A DNA stretch of 64,000 bases from Zhengitettix transpicula (GCA_037074705.1 CM073592.1:52436129-52500128), one strand, 5' to 3'; numbered from the stretch's first letter, positions 21,576-36,055 are shown. Numbers and translations: made by a program. The notes: generated from the letters alone by a model not told the origin.

Positions 21576-24556
21576 GAGCATGCCATTCTAAGAAAAAAAG
21601 AACCCTTTACAATAAATGTTGCCTTCGCATTAAATATTGTGAATCTACTATACATTTTACAGTAATTAAGCAGAAGATAAGTACATATAATGTGTGTTCA
21701 GGGAGTCGTGTTTATGGAAAAGGTGTGATTGATTCAGAGTGTGAACGCAACTCATTGACACTATTAGACTGGCTCCCGTGAACATAAATAGATTCACTGT
21801 AAAGTATAGTACAAAAAATAACATATCAACCTTAGCCCGATAGTTTCCAACGAGCCAGTGTTTTCAGTTCTATAATATAATCAAGTTTTTTATCCACTGA
21901 ATTATATTTCAATTGACTAATTTACACTATATAACTACAAACTACAGTTAGGTGTATTATTCAGACTTATACAATCGGAAATAGGAAACAAAGTCTTTAA
22001 AACTAAATTATTCACATATAAACTGAAAAAATTAATAATTAGTATAATTTTTAAATGTAAACTTTTCCAGCGAAAATTTTAATTATTTTTTTGTCTATTA
22101 AATCAAACAAAGATTTTTTAATTAGGCCAATTGAAGTTTTACTGAATGTCTCAAGCCTTTTAGCCTTACTCAACGCTCCCTATGTAAAACGTGGAAGTGT
22201 TAGGGAAATTGCTCGAGGATGAATCCGCAATCGTCCATAAATGTTCTGACGAGATCGTAACGATCACGTTCTTTCTAACGATTTTTCTTTCCGATACACG
22301 TCAGCCCAAAAGCACAATTGTCGTAAAAGTTAATAATGATATTCACTTGTCTAATAATTAAACAATGTCTCTATAATTTTCATACTCAAAATTTGTTTCT
22401 GTTCAGATTAAAGTAAAATAATTCAAAACATCTTTACACACTACAGAAAAAGACATGAGTGTCATAACAGTGAGAACAGAACTTTGTACGTAAAGTATGT
22501 GCACTGCATGACGAAACATGCTGGCCTTGCTATTGCCAACACGTCAAAATATTACGTCGGATAAACGAACGATCACGTTTAAGAGACGAACAGATTGTTT
22601 TCGTCACCGTTTATAATTTTATCATGAAACATAAATCAACAAAGTGTTTTAAACTGATGTCCTTTATACGCATCTGGGCTGTTAAATCGCGAGGGAACAG
22701 ACTCTAAGGGTCAGAACTGGTGTATTTTGTGCAAGTAAAAGAATATGTGGAAGTAATAATGTCTTATGGAAGTTAAATCGGGCTCCTCTTTGATTTGGAT
22801 TGTCATGAAACGCGAATCAAATCAATCCACGATTCGTAATATAAGCCAACAATATATGAATTCTTTGAAGTAGAATACCGCTTCTTGTAGAGGATAAATA
22901 ATCCCGCAATGCGATAATGCTTACTGAATTTTGACATTTCGGCTTGATCTTGATAACCGAAAACAAGATATTTGGACGCGGGAGATCCTTGATCGTGGTT
23001 GCTACGCACGCAGTTCCTTGTATTATCATAAAGCTGTTATCAGAATTCAGTCCGTTTCCTGCTAAGAAGAGCAACAAGAGAATCTTCCATTAAAATCTGA
23101 GGATAATAAATTATTCTGCGGATCTGAACACAACCTGGCGGTGTTCTCACGGCATTCCGGATGCCGCTGAGAACCGGCGGATGTGATGCAAGGACTTTCC
23201 GTGATTTGAAGGCTCAAGAATTGAAATCAGAAAATCAATTATTTATTAGAGAAACGTCCGTTTTGGAGTCATATTACTTGCAAGATAGTTTCTGTTTGAA
23301 TAAAAATGAAGTTAAAAGAATTCTATCTCTCGTCAGTCAAATTATTGATTGAAATACTTCACACGGGAATGATCATTCCAGATAAAATATTATTTAAATG
23401 CAATTTATGGTTAAACAAAAATGTTAAAGCAGTTGGCCAGTGTTCGGAAAATGGCTTATTTCATCTGATTTGTTATTAATAATTATTATTTATGCTACAC
23501 ACTACAAATAAAAGATATGCGTGGGGTAACACTGAGAACAGAACTTTGAATTTTAACAGCTTTTAAACATAATATATTCCTAAAAATAAATCTGTACTTC
23601 TTACATACTAAATTTATAAACTTCGCCATCTCGAGGTCATAATTGTAGGTGTATGATTTCGGATTATCATTGTTTGTAAATGGTTTCGGTTCTATTCGGA
23701 TTCCCTAGACAAATGGAGTTAAATTATTTCATATTTTGGAAGGAATTTATTTGTGAAAAGTCTAAATAAATATTATTTGATATCAAATTGTAAATACAAT
23801 TAAAGGACAATTACTGTTATTTAATGTACTCAGTCCGAGTTTGAAACGTATTAATTTGAGAAAACAATGATTATTTCAATTTTTTTTACTGGCTTGAATT
23901 AGTGGAATAAAAATTCTGGTTGTACTAGTAATTTGTAAAGTGAATCGTGGTCACGTCGGTTGATGTGACAATCAACTACATATTTTTTAAAAAATTCTGG
24001 TTGAGTACTGGCGTTCAAAATTAGATTTCCGCAAATATGTGTGATGCTTATGGATTGCTGTATTGAAACAAATATGATAGTTCGTGTTGAAATATTTTAT
24101 CTTGATCAGTGAGGTTAGCGCATAATTCAAAACAACACTAATCAAACTTTAGAAGCGATGGGAACAATTGTGATCAATCGTGAGAAATGTTCTGATTACA
24201 ATCTTGCAACCAAAGAAGAATTAACTTCTATTTCTAGTGCATTGCATACTTAATGACTCATATTCCATCTTTCCCTTTCCCGGTACTCGCTGGCTTTGTT
24301 CAAAATTGCACGTACTTATGAATCATCAAAGTGTCGTGCCTGTGTTTGCTTTTATTTCGCCTTTATCAAAAAATGTCAACCTTAATATCCGAACTTGTGA
24401 CTTTTCCTTTATTAGCTTTATTCGTGTTCATGGCGAAGTTGCATTTTGATGAGAATGAACAAATGTTCTTTACGTTTTCATATGGAGACGGAATGACAGC
24501 TGACCAGGAGTCCAATCATCAATGGCCTGTAAAAAGTGATAGTCACGAATAACCTT
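21576..24556. other. Intergenic, no gene recognised
   Basis: AT-rich sequence. The only pattern I see is a block of about 50 bp at 22437-22490 (ACACTACA through CAGTGAGAACAGAACTTTG) that recurs, diverged, at 23499-23550. Confidence 0.65.
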
Positions 24557-25056
24557 TGGCCGGGTTCACCTCAGAGCGGTAAGATATTTATCGAAGGGAT
24601 TTTTAGTACACGATTTTTATCGTAAGATATCATACGAACCTATAAGAAATGAATCAGCGATAAAATGTAGTAGGAGGAGTTTAGTCAGTAATCAAGAGTT
24701 CGTCATCGAGTGAGTTATTGAAATTTGAAACGAATTGTAAAGAGGAGACCATATAATTTAATTAATGTGAAACAGAGTTCAGCCGTAGTTACAAGGGAAT
24801 TGTTGACTTTAATGAATAATTCCATAAGCACTGACGTGATTGAATTTGCCATCTTCACCTTTCGCAATATCGTACGACACTGTAGGAAGAGACAAGCATG
24901 CCGTGTCTTTTGATACAGGTATATTCCGACAAATGTCGCAATCGTACAGGTGCGTACTAAGTTTGTCGTTCCCGAGTGTTTCGTATCTTACAAGACAATT
25001 GTCATATATCGCTTAGACCTAAATATCTTATATCTGTGGTATGAACCCAGCCTAGG
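24557..25056. mobile_element. Candidate MITE with short inverted ends
   Basis: GCCGGGTTCACCTC at the left is mirrored by GGTATGAACCCAGC at the right, about 500 bp apart. Inner parts both contain ATATCTTA/TAAGATAT-type tracts. The ends resemble those of hAT-type MITEs. I could not fix a target-site duplication. Confidence 0.4.
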
Positions 25057-27065
25057 AGGTTGTAGTGACTGTCGTGCATCTCCAATTGTTTGCGTCGTTA
25101 AAAAAATGCATAATTGTTCAAAAATACCACATATTGCTCGGAACGGTATCAAAGTTTGTTGCGGATTAATTAATACCACATTTTTCAATACCGCACTATT
25201 CTTTCCTGGATCAGAAGCAACTCAATGACGATTCCCCATTCTCTTCAAATGTATAGCTCATTCAATTGTTACAGTAATTTGAATTATTATTAATTGCCCT
25301 GAGTTATCCCATAGGCATTCCTGAAGATTGACCGTATAATATAAATGTTTCTCGAGTTTCCGATCGCGTCACGATAAAATGAAATCACGACGTTTCGATG
25401 ACAAAAATATTATTGATCGAAAGAATCGTTTGTTAGTAACTCTTAATATGTAATGTATACAGTATCAGGAAATACTACGAGTATGGTTAAGACGTGTTTG
25501 ACTTAATGCAGTGGGTTTGTGTGCAACCTCACGGAAAAGTCAGGAAATGTCCGGGTAATGATCAAGTAACTTGAACTAAATTAACGAGTTTTTGGACGTT
25601 TCGTTGCCACAGACATTCACATACGCTTTGGCCTCTTCTACGGGGTCAGTGACTTCACAGCGACGCAGGATTTGCTAGTTTCTTCCAGCTCGGAGTGCGG
25701 TTCAAGGACAAGCGAGTTTATCTACAAACATGACGTCAAGTTACCTGATCAACAGAGACTGAGGCAGCCAAGAGTTTGCGGAAGTTGATACCGATGCGTA
25801 AATGGAAAAATGTGTGTATTCTTCGGCGCGTTCAAATACTTTGTCGTTCAGTACTGAGGAAATATATTACACAGTACTACTGATTGCGTAGAATCACAGT
25901 TTAGAAATTGCCATGGCTCCTCAATGAACATTTTATCTGAAGTGTCAAGTCACTGAGCTCTTGTTAAAAAATGTTGTTCTTTTTTCATTTACTCTGTAAG
26001 ATAACTGAGTGGCAATGATAGTAAAATGTGCTACAATGAGGTTCTAGACCAGCCCAGCCACTATAATATTTCCCATCTCTGAAAAGGCATAGTTAAGGTT
26101 AACTCTTTACAACACACTTGAAAAAAAAAACACGAGAGCCAGGAGCGACACAACCGCACAATTACAGTTGTCAAACTTCTATATAAACGTTGTGTGGTAT
26201 TTATATCATCACTTAATTTTGTCTGTTTTGACTATTTCATCTAATTATTCTTTTTTTTACACAGACGTATTATATTCTTATTTCTAACACACTTTCTTTA
26301 AATTAAATATATAAAAATAATTAACACTACAAAAATATTGGTTTCTGAAACACTTTCTTGCACATCAACGCTTATTTATCAAAATAAAAATTAATTATCA
26401 ACAATTTTAATTAAAATCGATTAGATTCACCGTCGCTAAAAAAAAATATCATCGGATTGTTATTTAAAGTTTTTTAATTTATGATATGCTACTTTTTATA
26501 TTATTTCAGTCTGCAAATAGTTTTGATCATAATTCAGTGAAACGGCACAAAAATTGAATATTCAGATCGTGAAACATAAAAGCTAGCAGATCGACTGAGC
26601 AAGAGGTCTATGAATAAAAGAGAGTTTAACTGCGGTTGATAAGGATTACGTGACAGTCACAATGCAAGTTGGAAAAAAAAACGTGATGTCTAGCAAAACA
26701 CAGGAAAATACAATATATTTACTTCATTTCATCGAATTATAATATTACCTTTTATTTTTCTAAATAAATAAAGGAATCTGTAAATAAATTAATAAAACAA
26801 ACAAAAAAGTTATATAGAAAACAATAAATTCTTGAATGCATGAATAAATTACAACAAATTGATATTCATGATATGACGCGTATTTGAGTAGAGTGTTGCC
26901 GGAAATAATATTTGTCAGAAACACTTAAATTGTCATATTCTTGTAAAAACTTTATGGAACTTTACTTTTATGTGTTACACATTTATGACATTAATTTTAG
27001 AAGTATACGAAATTATTTTAACTGAAGAAAATAGAATCGCCTTACTGTGGCATTGGCGTTTACAC
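25057..27065. other. Intergenic, no gene recognised
   Basis: Outside the dispersed repeat at 26128-26270 I see only AT-rich sequence. Confidence 0.6.
26128..26270. repeat. Dispersed repeat (family of 13575-13720)
   Basis: It holds GAGAGCCAGGAGCGACACAA and then GTTGTGTGGTATTTATATCA, TTTTGTCTG and ACACAGACGT. Related pieces are at 13575-13720, 34165-34270 (inverted in part) and 61605-61660. Confidence 0.6.
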
Positions 27066-27475
27066 GTTTTGATGATCCTCAAGAGTTATGCCGACGGTAG
27101 CGTAGCTACTGGTGGGGCCTCCTTTGCCAGACAGGTTTTAATAGAAAACACAGACAAAGAGAGATACCCTGGTCCTCCGGGTTGAGCATATGGTTCGTAA
27201 AAAAACAGACCCTCTCGAAACCAGTAGTTGAGCGTTGGAAAGGACCACTATATCGAAGACTACTCAAAGTTACCCTGGTTCAAGTCAGGAGCAGGAAAAT
27301 CACTTCTACAAACGATTGAGAAGGGAGTTTCTGGGACTGAGAATCTGGAGGACAGCTGCTTTGGATAGAGAGTCATGAAGAGAGTTAATACTGGAGGCCA
27401 AGTCTCGGCATCGTGCAGTAACGCCATAGAAGAAGATGGTGGAAAAGGTAATGAAGAAAATAAACTGATCTTCAG
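27066..27475 (+). pseudogene. Non-LTR retrotransposon C-terminal fragment
   Basis: Near 27330-27400 the frame LRIWRTAALDRES and then LILEAKSRH fits the (W)xxAxDRxxWRxLixEAK end of non-LTR ORF2. The preceding GC-richer part ends in CCTGGTCCTCCGGG. Frames are broken. Confidence 0.5.
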
Positions 27476-27807
27476 ACTGAACTACAGAATTACATATAAT
27501 TCATACATCAATTGTGCTGAGGTTATATAACTATAATTTTTCTATATGCAGATTTGAGGACAATATTTATTATAAATAGAATGACAGTAAAAGTTTGAAA
27601 TAAAAAGTCTACAACATCTACTGTTAAAATACGCGTGATAAATATAAATATAGGCTAATCATAAATCAGTTTAGGGACTTTAATGCGCAGGTAGGTGAAA
27701 GACTTGTTTCAGAAAGGATAATAAACGAGAAATATTAAATGAATTTTATAATTGTACAATTTTGAAAATTATATTATTGCCAACCTCGATGTATATTACA
27801 ATATAAA

Positions 27808-28010
27808 TGGGTGGCTTACCTGAAATTGAATCTCAGAGCCATCAGTCATGACAGGAGGAATTTATTAAAATTTTCGGAGGCGTTGAGAATAAAACACAGC
27901 AGAAGGAGTCCGATGCCTCCGAAAATTTTATTAAATTTCTCATGTCTTGAATGAAGTCACTGAGCCACCCAGTTTCTCTCTTTCCATTCGATGCCAATTA
28001 TTTTGACTCG
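27808..28010. repeat. Inverted-repeat Penelope-associated fragment
   Basis: GGGTGGCTTACCTGAA at the left pairs with a diverged copy ending GAGCCACCC at the right, and TTTTCGGAGGC (27871) pairs with GCCTCCGAAAA (27915). The flanks TTTCTCTCTTTCCATTCGATG at the right and TGGCTTACCTGAA at the left also occur around the Penelope fragment at 4480-5770. Confidence 0.55.
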
Positions 28011-29979
28011 AACCATTGTGAACTAAATCTTGAATTCCGAAACAAAATTTTATAGAGGCCTCTAGGTTTTGTAAAGTTTTTGGCGGATTATTAGGGAGGG
28101 AGGCGATTGGCAACATTCTGGTTTTCCGAAACATGAGGTCAGTGCATCATTTCCATTCAGATATTTTCCTTTTGCATTTCACAATGTATATAAGATGAGT
28201 CCAAATATATATATATATTCGATTGAAAATATACGAAATTTGAAGTTGAATTATAATTATAATTGTGTGAAATATAGAACAATATTATTCGGATTCTCCA
28301 TTGCATTTTCTTTTCTTATTTTATTTTCACCTTACCAATTTTATTTAATTCATTTTCTAACCCCTCTTCAATTGCTTCACCTTCTAATTTCACCATTCAG
28401 AAAAATTAAAATGACAGAATTCAAACTACATTCGTGATAAGGAAAGTAAAATTTTACTGTAGTCTTCAAGGTATTTAGTAATTGTTCTGTCGTTGTACGA
28501 ATCTTTTGCGTTTCGGGAGCAGTGCCTTTTCTTTGCGCATGAGCTTTTTAATAAGGAGTTTCTTTGGATTTTTTTTAGTCTATACGCATTATCAACGTTA
28601 TCATCCACCTGTGCATGTCGCGACGAAAATTGTCCCTGGAGGTTGTCAAAACTACAAGGTAAAGGATACAAGTAGTTCCAATTTGAGTAATGTGTATTAT
28701 AGGATAGTTGTTCCAGTTAAATAAGTGCTTAAAATCGCATGATTGAAGCACCGAAGTAACAATGTTCAACCCGGAGATTCAGTTCATGTAACCGGAGTCT
28801 TCCTGGGCAAATCGGACACGTGGCAACCATGGTAACAGAGTATATAATTCTAAATTAACTGATGAACACATGACTGGACATAAATAACAAATCTTCTCAT
28901 TCCCAGGCGGCAGTATGGTGTAATCCCATAGGGCAATAAACTTCCTTCCCTTTTGTTTCGTCTCCAAAATTAGCATCACAGTACCACCACGATAAGAGCA
29001 ACGATAAGATGTCAGCCAACTAAATTGACACATTCTGAAACGTTAGACTTATATGACCTCAAATTTTACATAAAATTGTCAATTCAGGTTGTGACTGGGA
29101 AGCGAACGCAACATTAGCTTGTAGCAGAGGTGAAACCTCATTCTAAGAATGAAGATCCACTTTGGGTAACAAATAATTGGCACTTCATTTGTAAGGAGTC
29201 TTTGTTACAGATTCTTTAATCCCTTTAACGGTAATGTTTGTACGGGCGAAAAAATTCCTGGTTACAAACCCTTATCAGCAGCTGTAAGTTACATTTACGT
29301 GAAACACGAGGCAGGGAATTACTAGCGACTTGTCCCACAATGCGTCAGGTCAAAGGTCTCCTTAGTCACTCGAGACAGCCTCCTACTGCTAAAGAGCCGC
29401 CTTCCTGTCTCTAAAATACGGAGGTGGTGAGGTATTTGCCTTGCATTTGTCTGTCGCAATCTTGATTTGTAATCATTTAATATAAAAGTTTCGAGAGAAA
29501 AATTTATATATTTTAATTCAGGAAATCTTATAAGAACGGATGGATCGTACAATTATAGTTATGATAATCGAATCGGAAATTACATTGTTTAATTGAAGTA
29601 TTTTCAGGGTCGTCACTAGTTCATTGGTGATTTACTATTTACTTGGGGAACAAAATAACACTGTGGTAATAGGCATGGCAACGTACCGTCACGTAAATAG
29701 ATAGAAATATAGATAGCGGCAAAGAGCACGTAATAGGTTAATAAGTACTTACAAAATAATATAAAATCGCATTATTTTATGGTTTACTCATGTTTGGTTT
29801 TCAACTCAATCGCCTTTAAGTTAGAAACACTTCGCCCAACTGGTTCACGCCACCCCCCAAATAAATTCTTTGGAAGTTCCTCAAAATAGGCATTTATGTC
29901 GGTAATGATAAAAGTAAATTCTTTTCCAGCGAGTCATTTTCTCAGATTAGAAAATACGGGGGATTCAGGAACGTGGCTC
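28011..29979. other. Intergenic, no gene recognised
   Basis: AT-rich sequence with short frames that show no family features. Confidence 0.6.
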
Positions 29980-30215
29980 GACAGTCCATTAAGGACCTTG
30001 GCCTACCGAAATGACTACCAAACTGTCATCTTACATGACACATTCTGGATTTATGAGTGACACGTGGTCAGAGTGTCGATTCTCCTTCAGCCTTAACCCC
30101 AGTTTTGGTGACCAGGACGAGCACAAACATCCATGCTCATGCTGGGACTCGAACCCAGAAAACTGTGTGATGCGAGAGAATGTCGCTGGCCACTTCACCA
30201 CAGCAGGGGTAGTTT
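29980..30215 (-). repeat. tRNA-derived SINE (family of 3600-3800)
   Basis: The minus strand has TGGTGAAGTGGCCAGCGACA (A-box region), GGGTTCGAGTCCC (B box) and CATGAGCATGGATG. The body shares CATTAAGGACCTTGGCCTACC and TGACACATTCTG with the copy in MINPP1 intron 8. The B box is close to consensus, so this copy is younger. Confidence 0.75.
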
Positions 30216-30870
30216 CGGCAACAGCTGGACAATAGTAGCCATCGAAACTGCACCCGTGCTTTGTCCTTCTTCATTGACTAAATTTATGGACGTTTCTTGG
30301 CTCAAGAGGTTGAATAACGATGCAGAGTACTCTACATTTATCGTTCTAAATAGTCGGTGAAGATAACTCCGTGTTCATCTCCAGAAACCGTGGCCGTCAC
30401 CTTCTCCGTCTTCAGAACCGATTCGCCTGGAGAAACCCACTGTTTCGACAGTGGAGACATCTTTAATCAACAGCTATGTATAGACGTAGAAACTCGCGAG
30501 GATTGAGAACAAACGCGATATTACCAGTATTTATTGACACAACGTGGAACAGAGACACGAATTGAGCAACAGTATCCAAGACGCAACTAGATGAAAACTG
30601 CGTATTTTTCGGTCTTCTGGAAAAAATTTGTACACCGAATGATACCTCAAAGTTCAAATGCTCACGGTGAAAGTTGTCCTTGAAGCGATGTTCGGATCAT
30701 TATCCTTGAATATTCTTCATTGAGGGAACGTCCTCCTTTATACACTTTTATAATTTAGTATATAATTAAATAATAATTTAATTCAAATTAACTTCGTGGC
30801 CTCAATACTCTATTCTTCAATTTAGCTTCATTATTTTCACCTTTCTTTTATCCACACATGATGAAATTCA

Positions 30871-31122
30871 GTATTCCTCTTCAGTGTTGTCTCAAACCGT
30901 ACATAAAGATCCCGATATTTTTCGGTGTTACTGTTAGACGCAACGATTTAAAGGTACGGGGTGTTAAAAACATGACATTCTCGAACTAGGTTGGTCTATT
31001 GACACGAGAATGCAACTCTGGTTCACTAATTCACACAGAACTGCTCTTTGTTACATTGACAGTAACATCGCAAAATATCGGGATCTTTATGTACGGTTTG
31101 AGACAACACTGAAGAGGAATAC
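30871..31122. mobile_element. Foldback MITE, 252 bp, arms of about 74 bp
   Basis: The left arm starts GTATTCCTCTTCAGTGTTGT. Its first 51 bases are perfectly inverted at the right end (31122-31072), and similarity extends to about 74 bases. The spacer of about 100 bp is non-coding. I see no target-site duplication. Confidence 0.85.
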
Positions 31123-34100
31123 CTATCCTATAGTTTCAATTGTTTGAGCACTTCACAGTAATCCAAATACAATCCGATCTGCACGTCAGGCTCTATGACA
31201 CGAAATTTCCCTTCCACGGATAAATCAGACAAATAGCAACTAATTTTCTTGTTCGTAGGCCGTTTTCCTCTAGAAACATGTTATTTCCGATGTTACACAC
31301 GTTTTTTTTTCCACTATGGTTTTTAATGATAGTGATTGTATCTCATCTAATATAGACAACTCCTTCACCGAGTCTGTAAATTCAGAAGGCATTAACACAA
31401 TGGAAACAATTTTTATTTTATAATAACTCCAATCCTCTATAATGTTTCTTCTTTATACGGACTTTTAATAAATTTTTTACTTGTATTTTTTGTTTCGTTT
31501 TCTTTCCTTTTTCGTCTAAGTTCTATCTTCCTGTTCATATCAACCGCACTGGTCACATCGGAATCTGAGAAGACTGAAACTGGTGGTAGTTCTACTCACT
31601 GAACCATTTTGTTTCTTATCAATTTCCGCAACCATTAAATTAATTGAAACAATTATTCTCGACTATCCCGAGAACCAGCTGTCTTCATGATAGCCGGAAA
31701 CCTTTTTTGACGTCCTCAGAACAAAAAAAAAACAATATGAAACAGTAAGGCAACGTCCTGAATTGGAAGGAACTCTTCGGTTATAAAATTTCCACAGGAA
31801 GGACAACGACCAATGATTTCTGTAAAAATCTATATAAAAAAAACATCGCATGTCAAAACAAGTTTCTGTCGCAATCAGGAGCAAATTTGTTCTTTTTGAA
31901 ATGCAGAGAAACAGAAAATGCTCAACAAATTTTTAAACCCCAACTCTTATCCAATAAAACAAAATTGTTGGAGTATTTAACCCAATATTCCATGTTAAAT
32001 AATATATGACAGAGTGACGAATGGTAGGCTTGGCTTGTTAGGCAAGATACCGTGGCGGTTACGCTGATGCATCCTAAACTGGCATGAAAATACCAGAATC
32101 TCAGCGTAACAATGCTACTAAACGGTTACTTAACTCGTCATATCCAATGAAATCAGTTATCTCAGTTTCGTTCTGTCATCATCACTAAAGCAGCCCCACA
32201 GCATGAAGAAACAACCTAATCGAAAGAATGCTTTCAAACTTTTAAAATCGACTTCTGGTATCAAAAACGTTTGTTTCAGGTAACAGCGCATTAGCCGATA
32301 TAGGAATATTAATAAAATGGTCGTATAAAACATTAAAACAATAGTTTGCCTATATTGGCCGATAGAATAGCATACGTGTGAAATAAGGTCAGGGTAACTT
32401 TCAATTTCCTCCTTCAGTTTACTCAGTAGTACCTTTTTAACACGTCCTTGCAAATGTTAAACACCTACTTTCCACCACTCAGTATGTGTCTGCTTTCTTC
32501 TTTCCCCGTAAACATCAACATGGCGGACACTTCGTGAATCTTATTAAAAGTCTGAGATACTAACAAACAGAAGATTCATTTAACCTCAACTATTTAGATG
32601 ACGCATATTTATAACAAAAAAGATAAGGAGAGGAACATGACCGATTGATACTCATGTTGATAAGGTAAGTTTTGAAAAATGCTAGTTTGTTCGTGTTTTT
32701 ACAAATATTCAGGCAAAGGAAACCGGAAGGAACTACGGAAATGACCAAGAACAGGAAATCGTTCTAGTAAGAAAAAAAATGAACTTCGCCCATAAAATTG
32801 AGATCTAAATGAGTTCGATGCTAATCTGAAGCCTAACTTTAATTGGATCGTAAATATGTTCTCAGAAATTATATTCCATAAAAATTATAATTATGGACGG
32901 CATTTTAAATAAATAAATCAGACGTTAACTTTATAAGAGTGATATGTAAATACAATAATAATTTAGTTTGTGAATAGACTGATTTTAGTATATATTTTTA
33001 CGTTACAAGCATTAGGGGTCCGAAGCTGATGTTTAAATTCCTGTCAGGTCGTCACTATGAATTTATTAATTTTTTTACAAGGAAACTGTCGGACATATGT
33101 GGATTAATACTTCTTTCGTAATTATATAGACCTGTAAGAAGGTTTCTAGAATTATGAAACTGTCATCCGCCATCTTGCTACTAAATGGCCGGCTGTACAA
33201 AAATTTAATTGTATCCACAGCTTGATTGGGATTAAAACGCAATTATGATAGATCGCTACACTTGGTCCCTTTATGAAGTTTCTTTCTGATCATCAAAAAT
33301 CAGGCGTAGTGACACAAGATTTTTGCCATTATGTGATGACGTTTCGCAATAACAATCCGATTACAAAACTTTGTATGATGTGGAACCTATTCACAACTCA
33401 AACTGGCATTAAGGAAGATTCGAACCCTGTTCAACAAATTAGCTCACTTTAAAAAAAATCGGCCTTAGGATGCAATTAATTTGTATTGATGATAGTAACA
33501 AAGATAAGCAAAAGTAATAATAGAAGAGTACCAGGATATTTATAAGAATCATGATTGTGATTTTAGCCTCTTTGTTTTGGGAACGCAGTTTCCGTACTCG
33601 TCGACAGATATCACGATGAGAGCGTCACGCATTTCTGTGTCGTACTGGCTTTTCCGATTTAGGCGAGGCTAAAAACATATTCATTTTAATAATAAATTAA
33701 ACGAAATATTCTTGAAAATTATATATTTTTATTGTTGAAAAATAAATTTTACTGTCTTATATTGTGTTGTGACTTTCACTGGACGTCTCGGAACCTCTCT
33801 TCTGTTTGTTTCAGAACTGTATTTCATGTTCTTGAAGAAAAAAATAAATGCATTAGAGCGAGGTCAGAATTAAATTCATTTTATAAGTAAGATAAACCCA
33901 AAGAGAGAAGTAATAAATATAAATAAAATTTAAAAGTCTTTGAAACGGCCGAAAAGCAGCAGATTCACGAATTATGTACAATTTTCTGTATTATAAATTC
34001 CTTAAGCTTTATCTGCGTTAATACAATGGGGTAACAGTTTAGTGGAAAGTTATACATTAATTAGTTTTTTTCGAGTTTCCAAAAGTTCCAATCTGTTTTC

Positions 34101-36051
34101 TTCTAAATAACATTCCTGAAATGAAATTCTGTACGAACAAGTAAATGTAAGTGTTAAATAAATACCACACAGCGTTTCTGCAATCTTTGTTGCTTTCGTC
34201 AGGTGATTCTGTTATTTGACTACTCATTCAACTAATTATTATACTTTTAACACAGACGTTTTATATTTAATTTCAAGAAATAGTCAAGAATGCTACCCCG
34301 GCTCTGATATACCTGCCTTAAAACCTTGCTCCTGACGAAGGTATTGACTTAATGATGCTGCTAACGGTATCTTCTTACCTGACCCTCCCGACAGACGTTG
34401 TGGTCCATGGTTAATACTTGTTCAAATATTACGGAGGAAATTTCGATGAAAATATTATCATTATGATTTTTATTGATCGAAAACTTGTGTTGAAAGACAA
34501 ACGCTTCTGACTGTGGCTCTTTTGTCCATTTATAATGTAGCTAAAATCAATAATTCTGTCACAAACACCACTTCTCAGGATGAATCGATCTCGTTTCAAA
34601 CCCCTGTTCAAATTCCGAATTTCGTGAAATATAAATAAAAGAACATTAAAATATATATTATTAAATGTTATTGCAGTTGCATTGTAACCACGATCACAAT
34701 ATAAAAAAATTAGTCATTTCAACGTCTCGTATTTGGTCTTATCGAACTTAACATCAATTTCAAATGTATTTCGAAATTCGTATCCTACCAGATAAGGACT
34801 CCATACATATTTGTTAACTTTTTATTTCTAATATACTGACTGACCTTCGATTAATTTATAATGACTATAAACGCATTAATAGGCAATTAAACATTCTCAT
34901 GTCCCAGCAAAGCTCGATGTGTGAACATTTGTAAATAATCGTTAATTGCATTGCTTAACCGGTTGGATATTTATGAATGTTTAATAATGAATTTTAATTA
35001 CTCTGATTTTTTCCCTTGAAAATTTTACTCGTTAAAAGGTAAACCATATCTTGGGGCGCTGATAATTTTGTAAATAACCTTACAGAAATAACTTAAAGTA
35101 AAAGAAGTGGAATCATATTACGGATGTGGCGTTGATATTTGAATTATATTGGTACGTAACATAAAATAAAATGAGTCACATTTTACTAATTTCCTAATAT
35201 GTTTTAAACTCAGCAAAAATATTAGCGGTATTTCACTAAATAAATGTAATATTTTAAAACACAAATAAACGATATATAAAAATGGGAGCCACATTGGGGG
35301 AGAAAAAAAGAGGCATGATTTTTAATGAAGCCGTGAAACATAATGAAGTGTTAAATATTGCAGGTAAAATTGTAATGTAATGTAAAAAATCGATTATATG
35401 GCTTAAAATTTAAAAGTATAAATTGTTTACAATTGCATAACTGTTAAGTTATGCAGAGGTGTCAAGCGGAAATCCAAAATTCAGATGCAACAAAAAGCAC
35501 AATAATGCTGATTTGAAAAGTTACTGAAGTAATATGACAATTGAGTGGATATGGTTGGAATTTTATTTACTGTTTCCCGTAGTCTGACTAGTAACTATTT
35601 CTGCAATCCTTCATCGGGCCCGATTGAGCCGAATAGATCCATGCCTTAATTCTTGACTCCGAAGACGACCAGAGTTGACTTCCTTGATCAAAATTTTTGT
35701 TTCGTCTTTCTATTCTTCTCATCTGATAAATATATTATTATTATTTCCAAATTGTATTTTATTTTCCCTTCTCGCTTTATCTCTGCATTCATTTGCTACT
35801 TCACTTAGTGTCAGTCAGACAGACTAAAATTATCGTGGAAGTTGTTTTCGAAGTGACTGCTTAATCATTATAGAGGATATTTTTACTTATCAGCATTCCT
35901 TGACGTAACAAACGCCAATTTCTAGAGAAGCTGTTGGCTTGATTGAAAATAGTTGAAAAATAGAAGTTAGTACCTTAGAAGTCATATTTATAAAGTGTTT
36001 CCGTATCTTACAGAATTTGATCCTTTATGTTTTTTAAAATCCTCAGTATTT
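31123..36051. other. Intergenic, no gene recognised
   Basis: AT-rich sequence. A dispersed-repeat piece is at 34165-34270. A 98-codon minus-strand frame at 32453-32157 is described under findings. Confidence 0.6.
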
Positions 36052-36055
36052 TTAA

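Noticed and set aside
30130..30215. Possible tRNA gene with a near-perfect B box
   Set aside because: The acceptor stem does not close, and the sequence continues into a body shared with the SINE at 3600-3800.
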